Positions 53,090-63,200 of a stretch of 64,000 nt of DNA are shown piece after piece. Numbering within the stretch: the stretch's first letter is position 1; each line of letters opens with the position of its first letter. Under the pieces are notes generated by a model. The model was given only the letters and a program-made list of their open reading frames with translations, had not been told where the DNA came from and searched no databases. Where the stretch lies: positions 1 through 64,000 of the forward strand of contig NZ_CP048836.1 of assembly GCF_010983895.1 (NCBI RefSeq), read 5' to 3'. The position numbers and the translations under genes were made by a program. The DNA comes from Nitrogeniibacter mangrovi. GTDB taxonomy: Bacteria; Pseudomonadota; Gammaproteobacteria; Burkholderiales; Rhodocyclaceae.

Positions 53090-54459
53090 AATCGTCGCCG
53101 GTGATCGTTCTGGGCGCGGGTCCCGCCGCGAGCCTGTTGGCCATGGCCCTGGGCCGAAGCGGTATCGATGCCACCGTGATCGGGATGCCCCGCCGGGAGA
53201 GCGCGGTGGAGGGGTTGTCGCAGCGGGTGGTGGAGGCCCTGCAGCAGTTCGGCTGCGAGCACGCCTTGCGCCTGCTCGGGCCGCGCTGGTTGCGGGTGTC
53301 CCGATGGGGCGGCGAGGAATCGTCGATGAACGGCGAGTTCGTCGTCGAGCGGCGGGCCTTCGATCAAGCCCTGCTGCGCGACGCCGGCGACCATGGCGTG
53401 CGCCAGGTGGCGGGGCAGGTGCGCCGGGTACGCAAGGACGACGACGGCCGCGGCAGGGTGGTCGGCTGGACCGAAGCGGACGGTACCGAACAGACGGCGC
53501 GGGCGGCGCTGGTGGTGGAATGCCGTGGCCACACCGCGCCCAAAGGCGGCCCCGACCGCCATGCCGGCCGCCCCCTGGTGGCCATCAGCCGGACCTTTCA
53601 GGGCGCCCGCGCGCAGGCGCGCACGACGCTGACCGAATCCTTCCCGATGGGCTGGGCCTGGGGCGGGGTGGACCCGACCGGCACCGCCTGCATCCAGGTG
53701 GTAGTCCTGCCCGAGCTGGTCACCCGGTGCCGGGGCGATCTGGATGCGGTCCATGACGCCTGCCTGTCGCAGCTGACGCTGATCGGCGAGCGCCTCGGTC
53801 GGCGCCTGAGCCCGATCGGCACGGCCCGCGCACGGGGCATCCGCCCAGCGCTGCGCGATCGCTGTTTCGCCCCCGACTACCTGCGGGTGGGCGATGCCTG
53901 CTACACCAGCGATCCGCTCTCCGGACATGGTGTGTTCGAGGCGGCCTCGGGGGCCCTGGCCGCCGCGCCGGCCATCAACACCTTGCTCAACCACCCGGCC
54001 GAGGTGGCCACCGCCATCGACTATCTGGACGAGCGGGTCCGCACGGTTTACAGCGCGCGCATGAGCGCCGCCCGCGAGCACTACCGGGCCGAGAGCGCCT
54101 GGGCCGAGGCCCCGTTCTGGCGTTGCATGCATGCCATGAGCGTGCCCCAGGCGGCCGACGAGCTGGCGCCGGAGGCGCCGATGCGGCTGGTGGACAAGGG
54201 GGTGGTCGAGCATGGACGCATCGTGTCCCGTCCGGTCCTCGTGAGCCCGGCCTATCCGCGCGGCGTGCGTTTCGTGGGGGCGGTCGATCTGGGCGAGCTG
54301 ATCGAAACCACCCGCCGGCAGCCGGGCCTGAGCGTCGACGACCTGAGCCGCGCCCTGCGCTTGCCCGCCGACGAGGTGAGCCGGGCGTGCGCCTTCATCC
54401 ACCGTATTCGGCAAGCAGACCCTGCCGACACTCGAGAAGCAAACTCACGACATTCCTAA
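53086..54459 (+). CDS. qhpG: FAD monooxygenase QhpG
   Basis: The 457-residue flavoprotein begins with a Rossmann motif (VIVLGAGPAASLLAMALGRSG) and contains YLRVGDACYTSDPLSGHGVFEAASGA, the second FAD block of the single-component monooxygenase/halogenase group. QhpG hydroxylates the future CTQ tryptophan of QhpC, working on the chain already cross-linked by QhpD. The start overlaps the stop of the CcmF-like gene (ATGA). The tail of about 90 residues (LIETTRRQPGLSVDDLSRALRLPADEVSRACAF) looks like a small helical domain, perhaps for binding the QhpC/QhpD complex. Confidence 0.9.
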   Translation: MKSSPVIVLGAGPAASLLAMALGRSGIDATVIGMPRRESAVEGLSQRVVEALQQFGCEHALRLLGPRWLRVSRWGGEESSMNGEFVVERRAFDQALLRDAGDHGVRQVAGQVRRVRKDDDGRGRVVGWTEADGTEQTARAALVVECRGHTAPKGGPDRHAGRPLVAISRTFQGARAQARTTLTESFPMGWAWGGVDPTGTACIQVVVLPELVTRCRGDLDAVHDACLSQLTLIGERLGRRLSPIGTARARGIRPALRDRCFAPDYLRVGDACYTSDPLSGHGVFEAASGALAAAPAINTLLNHPAEVATAIDYLDERVRTVYSARMSAAREHYRAESAWAEAPFWRCMHAMSVPQAADELAPEAPMRLVDKGVVEHGRIVSRPVLVSPAYPRGVRFVGAVDLGELIETTRRQPGLSVDDLSRALRLPADEVSRACAFIHRIRQADPADTREANSRHS

Positions 54460-54471
54460 GGAGACAAACCA

Positions 54472-55257
54472 GTGAATCCAAGACGCAGCCAATTTGCCCT
54501 GATCGCCCTGCTGCTGGGGGCCTCGGCACCGGTCGGCCACGCCGTGGCGGGGGACATGACCGACCGTTTTTCGGTGACGACCAACGTCGGGCTGTTTTCC
54601 CAGTACATCTTCCGCGGCATCAGCTACACGCAGGAAAATCCGGCGGTGCAGGGGGGTGTGGACATCGCCCACGACAGCGGCCTCTACCTCGGCATCTGGG
54701 GCACCAACGTGAGCGATGCCGCCCTGAACAACGCGGCCGGTGAAATCGACGTGTATGGCGGCTACGCCGGTCAGGTGGGCGATTTCGGCTACGACGTCGG
54801 CTTCCTGCAGTTCCTCTTCCCGGGGGGCGAGATCAACGGCACCAGCGAGAGCTACAACACCCTGGAGCTGTATGCCGGCCTCAGCTGGGGCCCGATCGGC
54901 CTGAAGTACTCCCACACCGTGTCGGATTACTTCGGCTTCAACAACGACACCTTCGGCCAGGGGCGTGGCGGCTCGAGCGGCTCGAACTACATCGAGGCCA
55001 ACTTCAACCACGAATTCCTGCCCGGCTGGTCGGTCAGCGCGCACGTGGGCCGCCAGCACGTCGAGGAATACAGCGAATACAGCTTCAACGACTGGAAGGT
55101 GGGCGTGGTGCGCCAGTTCGGCAGCGGCTGGGAGGCCGGGGTGGCCTGGGTCGACACCAGCGCGGATTCCGATCTGTACACCGTCTGTGACGACAACAGC
55201 CACTGCAAGGACACCGGCAAGGGCAAGTGGCTGGTGCATGTGAAGCGAAGCTTCTGA
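54472..55257 (+). CDS. TorF-family putative outer-membrane porin
   Basis: The 261-residue protein starts with GTG behind AAGGAGAC and has a Sec signal peptide ending near HAVAGD. The rest is a beta-barrel pattern with alternating strands and the TorF/Gcw_chp blocks SVTTNVGLFSQYIFRGISYTQENPAVQGGVDIAH and GLYLGIWGTNVS. It ends in a terminal Phe (VKRSF), as usual for outer-membrane proteins. It lies 12 bp after qhpG and before a terminator, so it is the last gene of the qhp operon. Uptake of amine substrates across the outer membrane is the obvious guess, but no transport data are known to me for this family. Confidence 0.85.
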   Translation: MNPRRSQFALIALLLGASAPVGHAVAGDMTDRFSVTTNVGLFSQYIFRGISYTQENPAVQGGVDIAHDSGLYLGIWGTNVSDAALNNAAGEIDVYGGYAGQVGDFGYDVGFLQFLFPGGEINGTSESYNTLELYAGLSWGPIGLKYSHTVSDYFGFNNDTFGQGRGGSSGSNYIEANFNHEFLPGWSVSAHVGRQHVEEYSEYSFNDWKVGVVRQFGSGWEAGVAWVDTSADSDLYTVCDDNSHCKDTGKGKWLVHVKRSF

Positions 55258-55350
55258 GCCCGCGGGCCGGGTTTCTCCTCGCCGCCGAAGGGCGGTGACT
55301 CCTAGCGCTGGATCTTGATTCCGAAAGCGGTGTGTCTCGTCCGGTGTTTC

Positions 55351-55381
55351 GCCCCGATCGCGTTGCGGTCGGGGCTTTTTT
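55351..55381 (+). terminator. Intrinsic terminator of the qhp operon
   Basis: GCCCCGA (55351-55357) pairs with TCGGGGC (55369-55375), with an inner CGC/GCG pairing, and is followed by six T at 55376-55381. It lies about 95 bp after the TorF-type porin gene, in the correct direction, and 19 bp before the end of the convergent aminotransferase gene. Confidence 0.8.
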
Positions 55382-55399
55382 CGTGTGCGTCCCGTGCCC

Positions 55400-56302
55400 T
55401 CACGCCGCCACACGCGCCGCCGGGGCGGTGATCGAGGCCCGGAAATCCGACATCAGCTGCCGTGTCACCGGGCCGACCGGCCATTCGCGGGTGCCCGCGT
55501 CGGTGAGCAGCGCCACCACCGGCTGCAACTCCACCGAGGTGCCGGCGGTGAAGACCTCGTCGGCCGCGCGCAAGGTGTCGAGGCTCACGCGGCGCTCCTC
55601 CACCGTCAGGCCGCGCTGGCGGGCCAGCGCCATCACGTGGCGCTTGGTGATGCCGTCGAGGAAGCCCGTGGCGGTCGGCGTGATCAGGCGGCCGTCGTGC
55701 ACCAGCAGCAGGTTGGTCGCGGTGGTCTCGGCCACATGGCCGTCGCTGTCGAGCAGCAGGGCGTCGTCGCAGCCGGCGGCCATGGCCTGGTGGCGGGCGA
55801 GGGTGCCGATCATGTACAGGCCCGAGCACTTGGCGGCGGTGGGAGCGGTGTCGGGCCGGGGGCGGCGCCAGGTGGACAGGTGCAGGCGGATGCCTTTGTC
55901 CGCCTCGCCGCGGGCCGCGGCGGTGGGCCAGTGCCAGGCGGCGATGGCCACGTGGATGCGGGCCTGTGGCGAGGCGATCGACACGCTCTCGGTGCCGCGC
56001 CAGGCGATGGGGCGGATGTAGGCGTCGGCCAGCCCGTTGGCGTCGAGCACCGCTTCGATGGCCTCGCTGAGCTGGTCGTGGGTCCACGGCAGATGGAAGT
56101 CGAGCAGGGATGCCGAGCGGGCGAGGCGTTCCAGATGCGGGGTGTTGAGGAACACCCGGCCGCCGTAGGCGCGCATGCCCTCGAAGACCGCGCCGCCCAT
56201 GTGCAGGGCGTGGGTGAGCACATGCAGGCGCGCATCGCGCCAGGGGATGAGTGCGCCATCGAGCCAGATGTGGCCGTCGCGGTCGTCGAGCGGGATGAAC
56301 AT
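55400..56302 (-). CDS. Branched-chain amino acid aminotransferase
   Basis: The 300-residue enzyme is a fold-type IV PLP aminotransferase of the IlvE family, which makes or degrades leucine, isoleucine and valine. HALHMGGAVFEGMRAYGG is near residue 31, the cofactor lysine is K158 in TAAKCSGLYM, and ETTATNLLLVHDG and TPTATGFLDGITKRHVM are typical phosphate-binding blocks. The sequence around AGTSVELQPV matches the branched-chain branch better than the D-amino-acid or lyase branch. The ATG at 56302 has only a weak ribosome site. It stands alone, convergent with the qhp operon and divergent from the LysR gene. A second ilvE elsewhere in the genome is likely, so no symbol is given. Confidence 0.82.
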   Translation of the reverse strand: MFIPLDDRDGHIWLDGALIPWRDARLHVLTHALHMGGAVFEGMRAYGGRVFLNTPHLERLARSASLLDFHLPWTHDQLSEAIEAVLDANGLADAYIRPIAWRGTESVSIASPQARIHVAIAAWHWPTAAARGEADKGIRLHLSTWRRPRPDTAPTAAKCSGLYMIGTLARHQAMAAGCDDALLLDSDGHVAETTATNLLLVHDGRLITPTATGFLDGITKRHVMALARQRGLTVEERRVSLDTLRAADEVFTAGTSVELQPVVALLTDAGTREWPVGPVTRQLMSDFRASITAPAARVAA

Positions 56303-56472
56303 GGGGCGGGCCCGTCAGGTCGATTGAGAAGTCATCGAGTCTGCCAAGCCCCGCCGCGAAGCACGAGTGAGCAGTTTTCAGATCGGGTTGAGTTTTGTTC
56401 CACCGAGCGAAGGCGGCGATGCGGTTTAATGGGCGTCTTCGCCCATGCGTTCGTTCAGGAGGGGCTCGACCC

Positions 56473-57363
56473 ATGCGCATTCCGGTTCCGCTCAACGCCC
56501 TGCGCGCCTTCGAGGCGGCGGCCCGCCACCTGTCGATCAAGGGCGCGGCCGTGGAGCTGGCGGTGACCCCCTCGGCGGTGAGCCATCAGCTGCGTGCCCT
56601 CGAGGACCTGCTCGGCGTCGAGCTGTTGCGGCGGGTGGGCACGCGCCTCGAGCTGACCGAGGCCGGCCGCCGCCTCGCCCCGGACCTGGAGGCCGGTTTC
56701 GGCCGCATCGCCGAGGCGGTGGCCGCGCTGCGCGATGCACGCCTGGCCGGGCCGCTGCGGCTGAACATGCTGCCCACCTTCGCCACCAACTGGCTCTCGC
56801 CCCGGCTGAGCCGCTATCCCTTCGACCGCCAGGGCTTCTCGCTCGAGATCTCCACCACCCAGGACGGCGCCGACCTGCTCGCCGGTGCCGCCGATGCCGG
56901 CATCTGGTTCGGCCACGGCGACTGGCCGGGCCTGCTGTCCGAACGCCTCTTCGAGGCCACCATCGACCTGTACGCGCAGCCTGGCTTCGCGGCAGGCGCA
57001 CGCAAGGCGCGTCTCGCGACGGTACGCCGGGCCAACCTGTTCGTCTCCTGCCACTGCCTGACCTGGCGCCGATGGCTGGACAGCGTGCCGGGCGGGCCGC
57101 TGGACCCGGCCCTGGTGACCCATGTGGACTCCAGCGGCCTGACCCTGCAGGCCGCCGCCGACGGTGCCGGGGTGGCCATCGCGGTGTGCGAGCTGGCCGA
57201 TCACGCGGTGCGCCAGGGGCGGCTCGCGTCGGTGTTCGCGCACCCCATCGACGCCGGTGCCGGCTTCTATCTGGTGTATCCCGAGGCCCTGTGCGAGGAC
57301 CGCCGCCTCGGCAACCTGCGCCGCTGGCTGCACGAGCAGCTGCGCGGCGCGACGGCGGCGTGA
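56473..57363 (+). CDS. LysR-family transcriptional regulator (GcvA-like)
   Basis: The 296-residue protein has the N-terminal winged helix typical of the GcvA/AmpR branch: PLNALRAFEAAARHLSIKGAAVELAVTPSAVSHQLRALEDLLGVELLRR. A periplasmic-binding-like effector domain follows (about 95-290). The ATG at 56473 has AGGAGG nine bases upstream. It is transcribed away from the aminotransferase gene, and the 170-bp space between them is the usual place for a shared LysR operator, so that gene is the likely target. The effector is unknown. Confidence 0.85.
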   Translation: MRIPVPLNALRAFEAAARHLSIKGAAVELAVTPSAVSHQLRALEDLLGVELLRRVGTRLELTEAGRRLAPDLEAGFGRIAEAVAALRDARLAGPLRLNMLPTFATNWLSPRLSRYPFDRQGFSLEISTTQDGADLLAGAADAGIWFGHGDWPGLLSERLFEATIDLYAQPGFAAGARKARLATVRRANLFVSCHCLTWRRWLDSVPGGPLDPALVTHVDSSGLTLQAAADGAGVAIAVCELADHAVRQGRLASVFAHPIDAGAGFYLVYPEALCEDRRLGNLRRWLHEQLRGATAA

Positions 57364-57411
57364 CGGTGCAGGGGCGGCGGCCGGCTCAGATCGAGGCACC
57401 GCCCGAGTGGT

Positions 57412-57975
57412 CTATCCGCGGGTGCGGAAGCGCAGGCGCAGCGGGCGTTTCCGACGCAGCGGATTGATTTCGACGACAAGCGCAATACGTGTCCACCCGG
57501 CGCGCTCGAAGGCGCGCAGGGACGGTGTGTTGGAATGCCAGACGCGGGCGTAGGCCTGGTGAAATCCCTTCGACAGGAGTTGGGCGTGGGAGGCGGCAAT
57601 GAGCGTGGTCGCGACGCCTCGGCCCCGGGCGGCAGGGGTGGTGATGATCTGGACGAGCTTGGCTTCACCGGTGTCGAGTGGCCAGAAGTTCCGCGTGCGG
57701 TATCGATCGCCGTACCAGTAGATGCAGATACCCGCGAGACGGTCGTCGGCGAAACCGCCGTAGGCGAGCGCCTGGTCACCGAGATAGGGCAACTGTGCCC
57801 GGATCACCTCGTCATCGCAGGATTCGACCGCCGAGCGTTCCAGCAAGCGCACGTCGTCGGTGGTCGCCAGGGCATCGTGAGCCCGGTCCGGGCTGCGATA
57901 GATGTAGTACGCGGCATACTCGCCGAGCAGAAGGCGTGCTCCGGCTTTCAGGAGCTCCTTGGGCGTCGGGCGCAT
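57412..57975 (-). CDS. GNAT-family acetyltransferase
   Basis: This 187-residue soluble protein contains a GNAT fold. The acetyl-CoA binding loop is TTPAARGRGVATTLI, followed by the late strand ARVWHSNTPSLRAFERAGWTRI. The N-terminal half (YAAYYIYRSPDRAHDAL) is less typical. It is the last of three minus-strand genes, 4 bp after the FemAB-like gene, so it probably acts on a cell-surface sugar or amino-sugar together with those. The acceptor cannot be read from the sequence. Confidence 0.8.
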   Translation of the reverse strand: MRPTPKELLKAGARLLLGEYAAYYIYRSPDRAHDALATTDDVRLLERSAVESCDDEVIRAQLPYLGDQALAYGGFADDRLAGICIYWYGDRYRTRNFWPLDTGEAKLVQIITTPAARGRGVATTLIAASHAQLLSKGFHQAYARVWHSNTPSLRAFERAGWTRIALVVEINPLRRKRPLRLRFRTRG

Positions 57976-57979
57976 CAGC

Positions 57980-58909
57980 TCATTTAAACCGGATCAGACG
58001 CTTGATGCGGGCTTTCAGCCCGAGCTTGTCCAGCGTGTTGCCGAGCCAGTTGGAAAAACGGTTCATCAGATGATGCGAACGGACCACGGCGGCGTTGCGC
58101 AATGACGCCCGTACCATGAACACATGGGCGCGCAGCATCTGGTGGGTGGAGAACAGGCGCTTGTGGTCCGACTGACCTTCGGTGAAATCGAAGGCCTTGA
58201 AACCGCCTTCGGCAAACAGGGATTCGAGCGCCAGCCACTGCAGGACGGTACCCACCGAGTGCTTCATGTACCCGGGGTCGTAGCCCAGATAGGCGTAGAT
58301 GAGGACATCGTTTTCGATGGGGCAGTAGAGGTAGGACACCGGCCGATCGCCGTCGAAAAGGATGTAGGCGCGCACGGTGCCGTTGGCGGCACGCGCCTCG
58401 GCCTCGCGGATGTAGTCCTCCGAGTCCGGTAGCCCCGCGTCGAGCAATCGTTCCTGATAACTCACCGCGGAGACTTCACGTGCCAGCCGGAAGAATTCGC
58501 GCATCTGCGCCGGCTCACGGTAGATCTTCCAGGGAATCTCGCCCCCGCAATGTTCGGCGTACTTGCGGATCTTGCGTTTGATCGTGGAGCGGGTCTTGGA
58601 AGAGAACTTCTCCTGGTAGCGCTCGAATCCGAGGGTCAGGTCGATGTAACAATGCTCGTATTGCAGCGGGACGTAACGCAGATAGTCGCCGGTTCGCGTG
58701 AGGGGCGGCAGGCGCTCCTCGAGGGGCAGGGCGCGGATCATGAACCCCTCGCTTCCGGGCAGGCGTTCGGCGTCGGGCGGTAGCGACGCCGGGATCGGCG
58801 CGCCCAGCAGGGTGGCGGATCGGCACTGCAGGGGCAGCGCACAGCTGAACAATGTCCAGTCGCTCAACTGGTACTTGAAGGGGACGTGTCGCAATTCCCA
58901 GGGGGTCAT
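57980..58909 (-). CDS. FemAB-like (GNAT_6) acyltransferase
   Basis: The 309-residue product resembles the FemAB/BioF2-like group of acyltransferases. Its core is YEHCYIDLTLGFERYQEKFSSKTRSTIKRKIRKYAEHCGG, followed by EFFRLAREVSAVSYQERLLDAG and VRAYILFDGDRPVSYLYCPIENDVLIYAYLGYDPGYMKHSVGTVLQWLALESLFAEGGFKAFDFTEGQSDHKRLFS. Members occur in exopolysaccharide and PEP-CTERM loci, where the role is unclear. The ATG at 58909 overlaps the deacetylase stop by 4 bp. It likely modifies the same surface glycan. Confidence 0.75.
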   Translation of the reverse strand: MTPWELRHVPFKYQLSDWTLFSCALPLQCRSATLLGAPIPASLPPDAERLPGSEGFMIRALPLEERLPPLTRTGDYLRYVPLQYEHCYIDLTLGFERYQEKFSSKTRSTIKRKIRKYAEHCGGEIPWKIYREPAQMREFFRLAREVSAVSYQERLLDAGLPDSEDYIREAEARAANGTVRAYILFDGDRPVSYLYCPIENDVLIYAYLGYDPGYMKHSVGTVLQWLALESLFAEGGFKAFDFTEGQSDHKRLFSTHQMLRAHVFMVRASLRNAAVVRSHHLMNRFSNWLGNTLDKLGLKARIKRLIRFK

Positions 58910-59868
58910 GAGTACTTCCTGCGATAGGCCTGTTCGAGAATACGTCTGCCTGTCTTCATAAACGAGGTTCTGAGCGGTGCGGGTTGCGTGTCGACGATGT
59001 GCGGCGCCAGATCCTTGAAGCCGCAGGTCCGGAAGCTGTCGCGGTGGCGCTCGAAGAAGCGGCACAGCTTTTCGAGTCGGGCGATGACGACCGGATCGGG
59101 CGCCGTCTTGCCCGGATTCAGCAGTTCGAAATTGTGGGACAGGATCACGAAGGACTTGCGTCCCGCCTCGAGCGATTGCCACAGCAGGGATTCCAGTTCG
59201 CCGAACGAGCAGGACGTCAGCTGCGTGTGGCGTGGCGAGCCGAGGCCATCGGTGAACACCGTCATCGGGTACTCGACGACGTTCTCGCATTCGACCGGTT
59301 CGATCAACTGCTCACCCGGCCGGACACCGCTGGCCGGCCCGAACATGGTGGCGTTGTAACTGCTGTCGAAGCGGATGCCGTTCGTGGCGAGCGCGCGCAA
59401 GGTATCGAGGTTGAAACCGAAGCTCCCGGCGCGGAACGCCTCGATACCGGACGCTCCCGCCTCGGCGAGCATGGCGGCGCCGGCACGGATGAGCTCGGTC
59501 TGTTCTTCCAGCGTGTAGTGGAAGAGGTGCTGGCGCTTCGTCGAGGTGTCCGCAATCAGCGGTTTGATGGATTCGTCGACCCACTCGGTATGCATATGGA
59601 GCTGGACGTCCTGCCCCTGGTCCTGAATCAGGCCGACGATGTCGGCGAGCGGTTGTGGGCCGAAGCGGGTGGAGAAGAGCGGTTCGACGAAGCAGGTGCC
59701 CAGTACGCCGTGATCCGCGAGCATCTGGAGCTGGAAGGGCAGGCCGTAGTCGCCCCGGGAGGTGGGGCCGAGGATGTATTTGCGGTAGGCCTCGGGGAAC
59801 TTGCGGTCGATGTCGGTCCATCCGTCGCACCAGATTTCCACATCGATGGTGAAGAAGACGTCGAGCAT
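58906..59868 (-). CDS. Polysaccharide deacetylase family protein
   Basis: The 320-residue protein starts with FTIDVEIWCDGW, the first acid motif of the NodB-like deacetylase fold, and has the metal-binding VQLHMHTEW about 90 residues in. FRAGSFGFNLDTLRALATNGIRFDSSYN lies in the middle and VILSHNFELL near the end. It has no signal peptide, so it is probably cytoplasmic, as are several exopolysaccharide-locus members. It is the first of a three-gene minus-strand unit with the FemAB-like gene and a GNAT. The substrate is likely an N-acetylated surface sugar. Confidence 0.78.
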   Translation of the reverse strand: MLDVFFTIDVEIWCDGWTDIDRKFPEAYRKYILGPTSRGDYGLPFQLQMLADHGVLGTCFVEPLFSTRFGPQPLADIVGLIQDQGQDVQLHMHTEWVDESIKPLIADTSTKRQHLFHYTLEEQTELIRAGAAMLAEAGASGIEAFRAGSFGFNLDTLRALATNGIRFDSSYNATMFGPASGVRPGEQLIEPVECENVVEYPMTVFTDGLGSPRHTQLTSCSFGELESLLWQSLEAGRKSFVILSHNFELLNPGKTAPDPVVIARLEKLCRFFERHRDSFRTCGFKDLAPHIVDTQPAPLRTSFMKTGRRILEQAYRRKYS

Positions 59869-59886
59869 GTCGTGTCAGGTCCGCAG

Positions 59887-59920
59887 TGGCACGAGTGTCG
59901 CGCAGGCGTGCATCGTGCCA
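59887..59920. promoter_or_regulatory. Inverted sigma-54-like elements before the deacetylase gene
   Basis: TGGCACGA at 59887-59894 and its reverse complement at 59913-59920 face each other. Read on the minus strand, TGGCACG, four bases and ACGCC give a perfect -24 element, with GG-N10-GC spacing but a weak -12. The plus strand gives the same with TCGCG. The minus-strand reading would start transcription near 59895, 26 bp before the deacetylase gene. It may be a sigma-54 promoter or an operator palindrome. Confidence 0.4.
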
Positions 59921-60262
59921 GGCGCTTCATGGCTTTGCCACGGCGTCACGGACAGTGCGTTGGCGCCTGACGCATGAAAGCGGCTGCGCAGGGACGTGGG
60001 TGATGACAACAGTGTGGTTCCCGAGGCTGGTCGACACCGCGTCTGTCAATGACGGGCGCAAGAAATGGAAGGCATGATACTGCTTCCGATTCGCCGCGGA
60101 TGCGAACTTGTTGGGACTGGCGGCCATTTACCGGTCCCATGATCCGAGTCATCCCCGGCGAGCTTCGAGCTTACGCGAGTTGCATGACACGCGTGGAACG
60201 CGGGCGTGGCCAGGGCTTCGAGCACGGACCTCCGCGACCCGGCGTTCCGCGCGGCCGCTCCC
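59921..60262. other. Non-coding stretch before the pyc end
   Basis: About 340 bp between the deacetylase promoter region and the stop of pyruvate carboxylase. I found no credible gene, RNA or strong hairpin. Short open frames here lack ribosome sites and recognisable content. Confidence 0.5.
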
Positions 60263-63200
60263 TTACCCCAGCTCCACCAGCAACTCCTTGGCCTGCACGG
60301 TCTCGCCCGGCTTCACATGCACGGCGGCGACGGTGCCGTCGTCCGGGGCGGTGAGCAGGGTTTCCATCTTCATGGCTTCGAGCGAGAGCAGCGCGTCGCC
60401 CTTCTTGACCTTCTGGCCGGGCTTGACCGAGACGGTGGCGATCATGCCCGGCATGGGGGCGCCGACCTGCTTCGGGTCACCGTCCTTGGCCAGCGGCCGG
60501 GCGGTGCCGGTGCCCTGGATGCCGGCCTTGGCCACGCGCACCGCGCGCGGCTGGCCGTTGAGCTCGAAGAAGACCTTGATCTTGCCCTCTTCATCCACGG
60601 TGTCGGAGCGGCCGGTCTGGCGGATGACCAGGGTCTTGCCCTTGTCGATGTCCACCGAGATCTCATCCAGGTCCGACAGGCCGTAGAAGAAGGCCGGGGT
60701 GGGGATGCGCGCGACGTCGCCGAACTGCTTGCGGTGCTTGGCGAAGTCGGTGAACACCTTCGGGTACATGAGCCAGGAGGCCAGATCGGTGTCGGTGACC
60801 TGACGCTCGATGGCGGTCTCTGCCTTGGCGCGGGCGGCTTCCAGATCCACCTCCGCCAGAGTGGCGCCCACGCGCCCTTCGACCGGCTTGCCGCCGCGCA
60901 GGATCTTGGCTTCCAGGTCCTTGGGGAAGCCGTCGGCCGGGAAGCCCAGTTCGCCACGGAACAGCTGCACCACGGATTCGGGGAAGTCGATCTCGCGCGC
61001 CGGGTTGCGCACATCGGCCGGGGTGAGGTCGTTGGCCACCATGAACAGGGCCATGTCGCCCACCACCTTGGAGGTGGGGGTGACCTTCACGATGTCGCCG
61101 AAGAGCTGGTTCACATCCGCATAGGCGCGGGAGACTTCCGGCCAGCGGTGCTCCAGCCCGATGGCGCGGGCCTGCTCGCGCAGGTTGGTGTACTGCCCGC
61201 CGGGCATCTCGTGGTTGTAGACGTCGGAGGTGCCGGCGCGCATGTCGGCCTCGAAGGGGCTGTACTGGCGGCGCACGCCCTCCCAGTAGTGGGAGAGGCG
61301 CTGCATGGCGTCCAGGTCGAGGCCCGGGTCGCGCTCGGCACCGGCCAGCGCGGCCGCGATGGAGCCGAGGTTGGGCTGGGAGGTCATGCCGCTCATGGCA
61401 TCGAGCGCGCCATCGACCGCATCGCAGCCGGCCTCGATGGCCGCCAGCACCGAGGCGGCGGAGATGCCGCTGGTGTCATGGGTGTGGAAGTGGATGGGCA
61501 GGCCGACCTCCTGCTTGAGCGCCGTCACCAGTTCTTTCGCGGCGCGCGGCTTGCACACCCCGGCCATGTCCTTGATGCCCAGCACATGGGCGCCGGCCTT
61601 TTCCAACTCCTTGGCGAGATTCACGTAGTAGGCGAGGTCGTACTTGCTGCGCTTGGGGTCGTGCAGGTCGCCGGTGTAGCAGATGGCCGCCTCGCACAGG
61701 CCGCCGGACTCGATCACCGCATCCATGGCCACGCGCATGTTCTCCACCCAGTTGAGCGAGTCGAACACGCGGAAGATGTCGATGCCGTTCTCCGCCGCCT
61801 GCTGCACGAAGTATCGCACCACGTTGTCCGGGTAGTTGGTGTAGCCCACCGCGTTGGAGGCGCGCAGCAGCATCTGGAAGGGGATGTTGGGCACCGCTTC
61901 GCGCAGGCGGGCGAGGCGGTCCCACGGGTCTTCCTTCAAGAAGCGCATGGCCACGTCGAAGGTGGCGCCGCCCCAGCATTCCATGGAGAACAGCCCCGGC
62001 AGCATGCGCGCATAGTGCGGCGCGATGGCCAGCATGTCGTGGCTGCGCATGCGCGTGGCGAACAGCGACTGGTGCGCATCGCGCATGGTGGTGTCGGTGA
62101 GCAGCACCTGCTTGCAGTCGCGCATCCACTGGGCGAACCGGGTCGGGCCCATCTCCTTGAGGTAGTCGCGAGTGCCTTTCGGGATCTGGGTGCGCAGGTT
62201 CAGCGTCGGCTTGATGGGTTTGGCCAGCGGCAGCGCCGGGGCCACGCGGCCCTTCATCTCCGGGTTGCCGTTGATGGCCACTTCCCCCAGGAAGCGCAGC
62301 AATCGGGTGGCCCGGTCGCGGCGCTTCTGGAAGTTGAACAGCTCCGGCGTGGTGTCGATAAAGCGCGTGGTGCACTCGCCCGAACGGAACAGCGGGTGGT
62401 CGATCACGTTCTCGAGGAACTGCAGGTTGGTGGACAGCCCCCGCACGCGGAACTCGCGCAGTGCCCGGTCCATGCGCGAGGCCGCTTCATCGGGCGTGTG
62501 GCCCCAGGCGGTCACCTTCACCAGCAGGGAGTCGTAGTACGGGGTGATCACCGCGCCCGAGTACGCCGTGCCCGCATCCAGGCGGATGCCGCCACCGGCG
62601 GCGGAGCGATAGACCGCGATCTTGCCGTAGTCGGGGGTGAAGTTGTTCTCCGGGTCTTCGGTGGTCACCCGGCACTGCAGAGCGTGGCCGTTGAGGGCGA
62701 TGTTCTCCTGCGCCGGCAGCAGGTCGTCGGCGCCGATGCGCTTGCCTTCGGTGACGCGGATCTGCGCCTTGACGATGTCCACGCCGGTCACTTCCTCGGT
62801 GACCGTGTGCTCCACCTGAATGCGCGGGTTCACTTCGATGAAGTAGAACTGGTCGGTGTCGGCGTCGAACAGGTATTCCACCGTGCCGGCGTGGGAGTAG
62901 TGCGCTTCGCGCGCCAGGCGCAGGGCGGATTCGCACAGCTCGGTGCGCTTGGTCTCGTCCATGTACGGCGCCGGGGCGCGTTCGACCACCTTCTGGTTGC
63001 GGCGCTGCACCGAGCAGTCGCGCTCGAACAGGTGCACCAGGTTGCCGTGGGTGTCGCCCAGCACCTGCACTTCCACATGGCGGGCGCGGCGGATGAGCTT
63101 CTCCAGGTACACCTCGTCATTGCCGAAGGCGGCGGCCGCCTCGCGGCGGGCCACGTCGATCATCGGCGCCAGGTCCGCTTCGGTCTCGATGGCGCGCATG

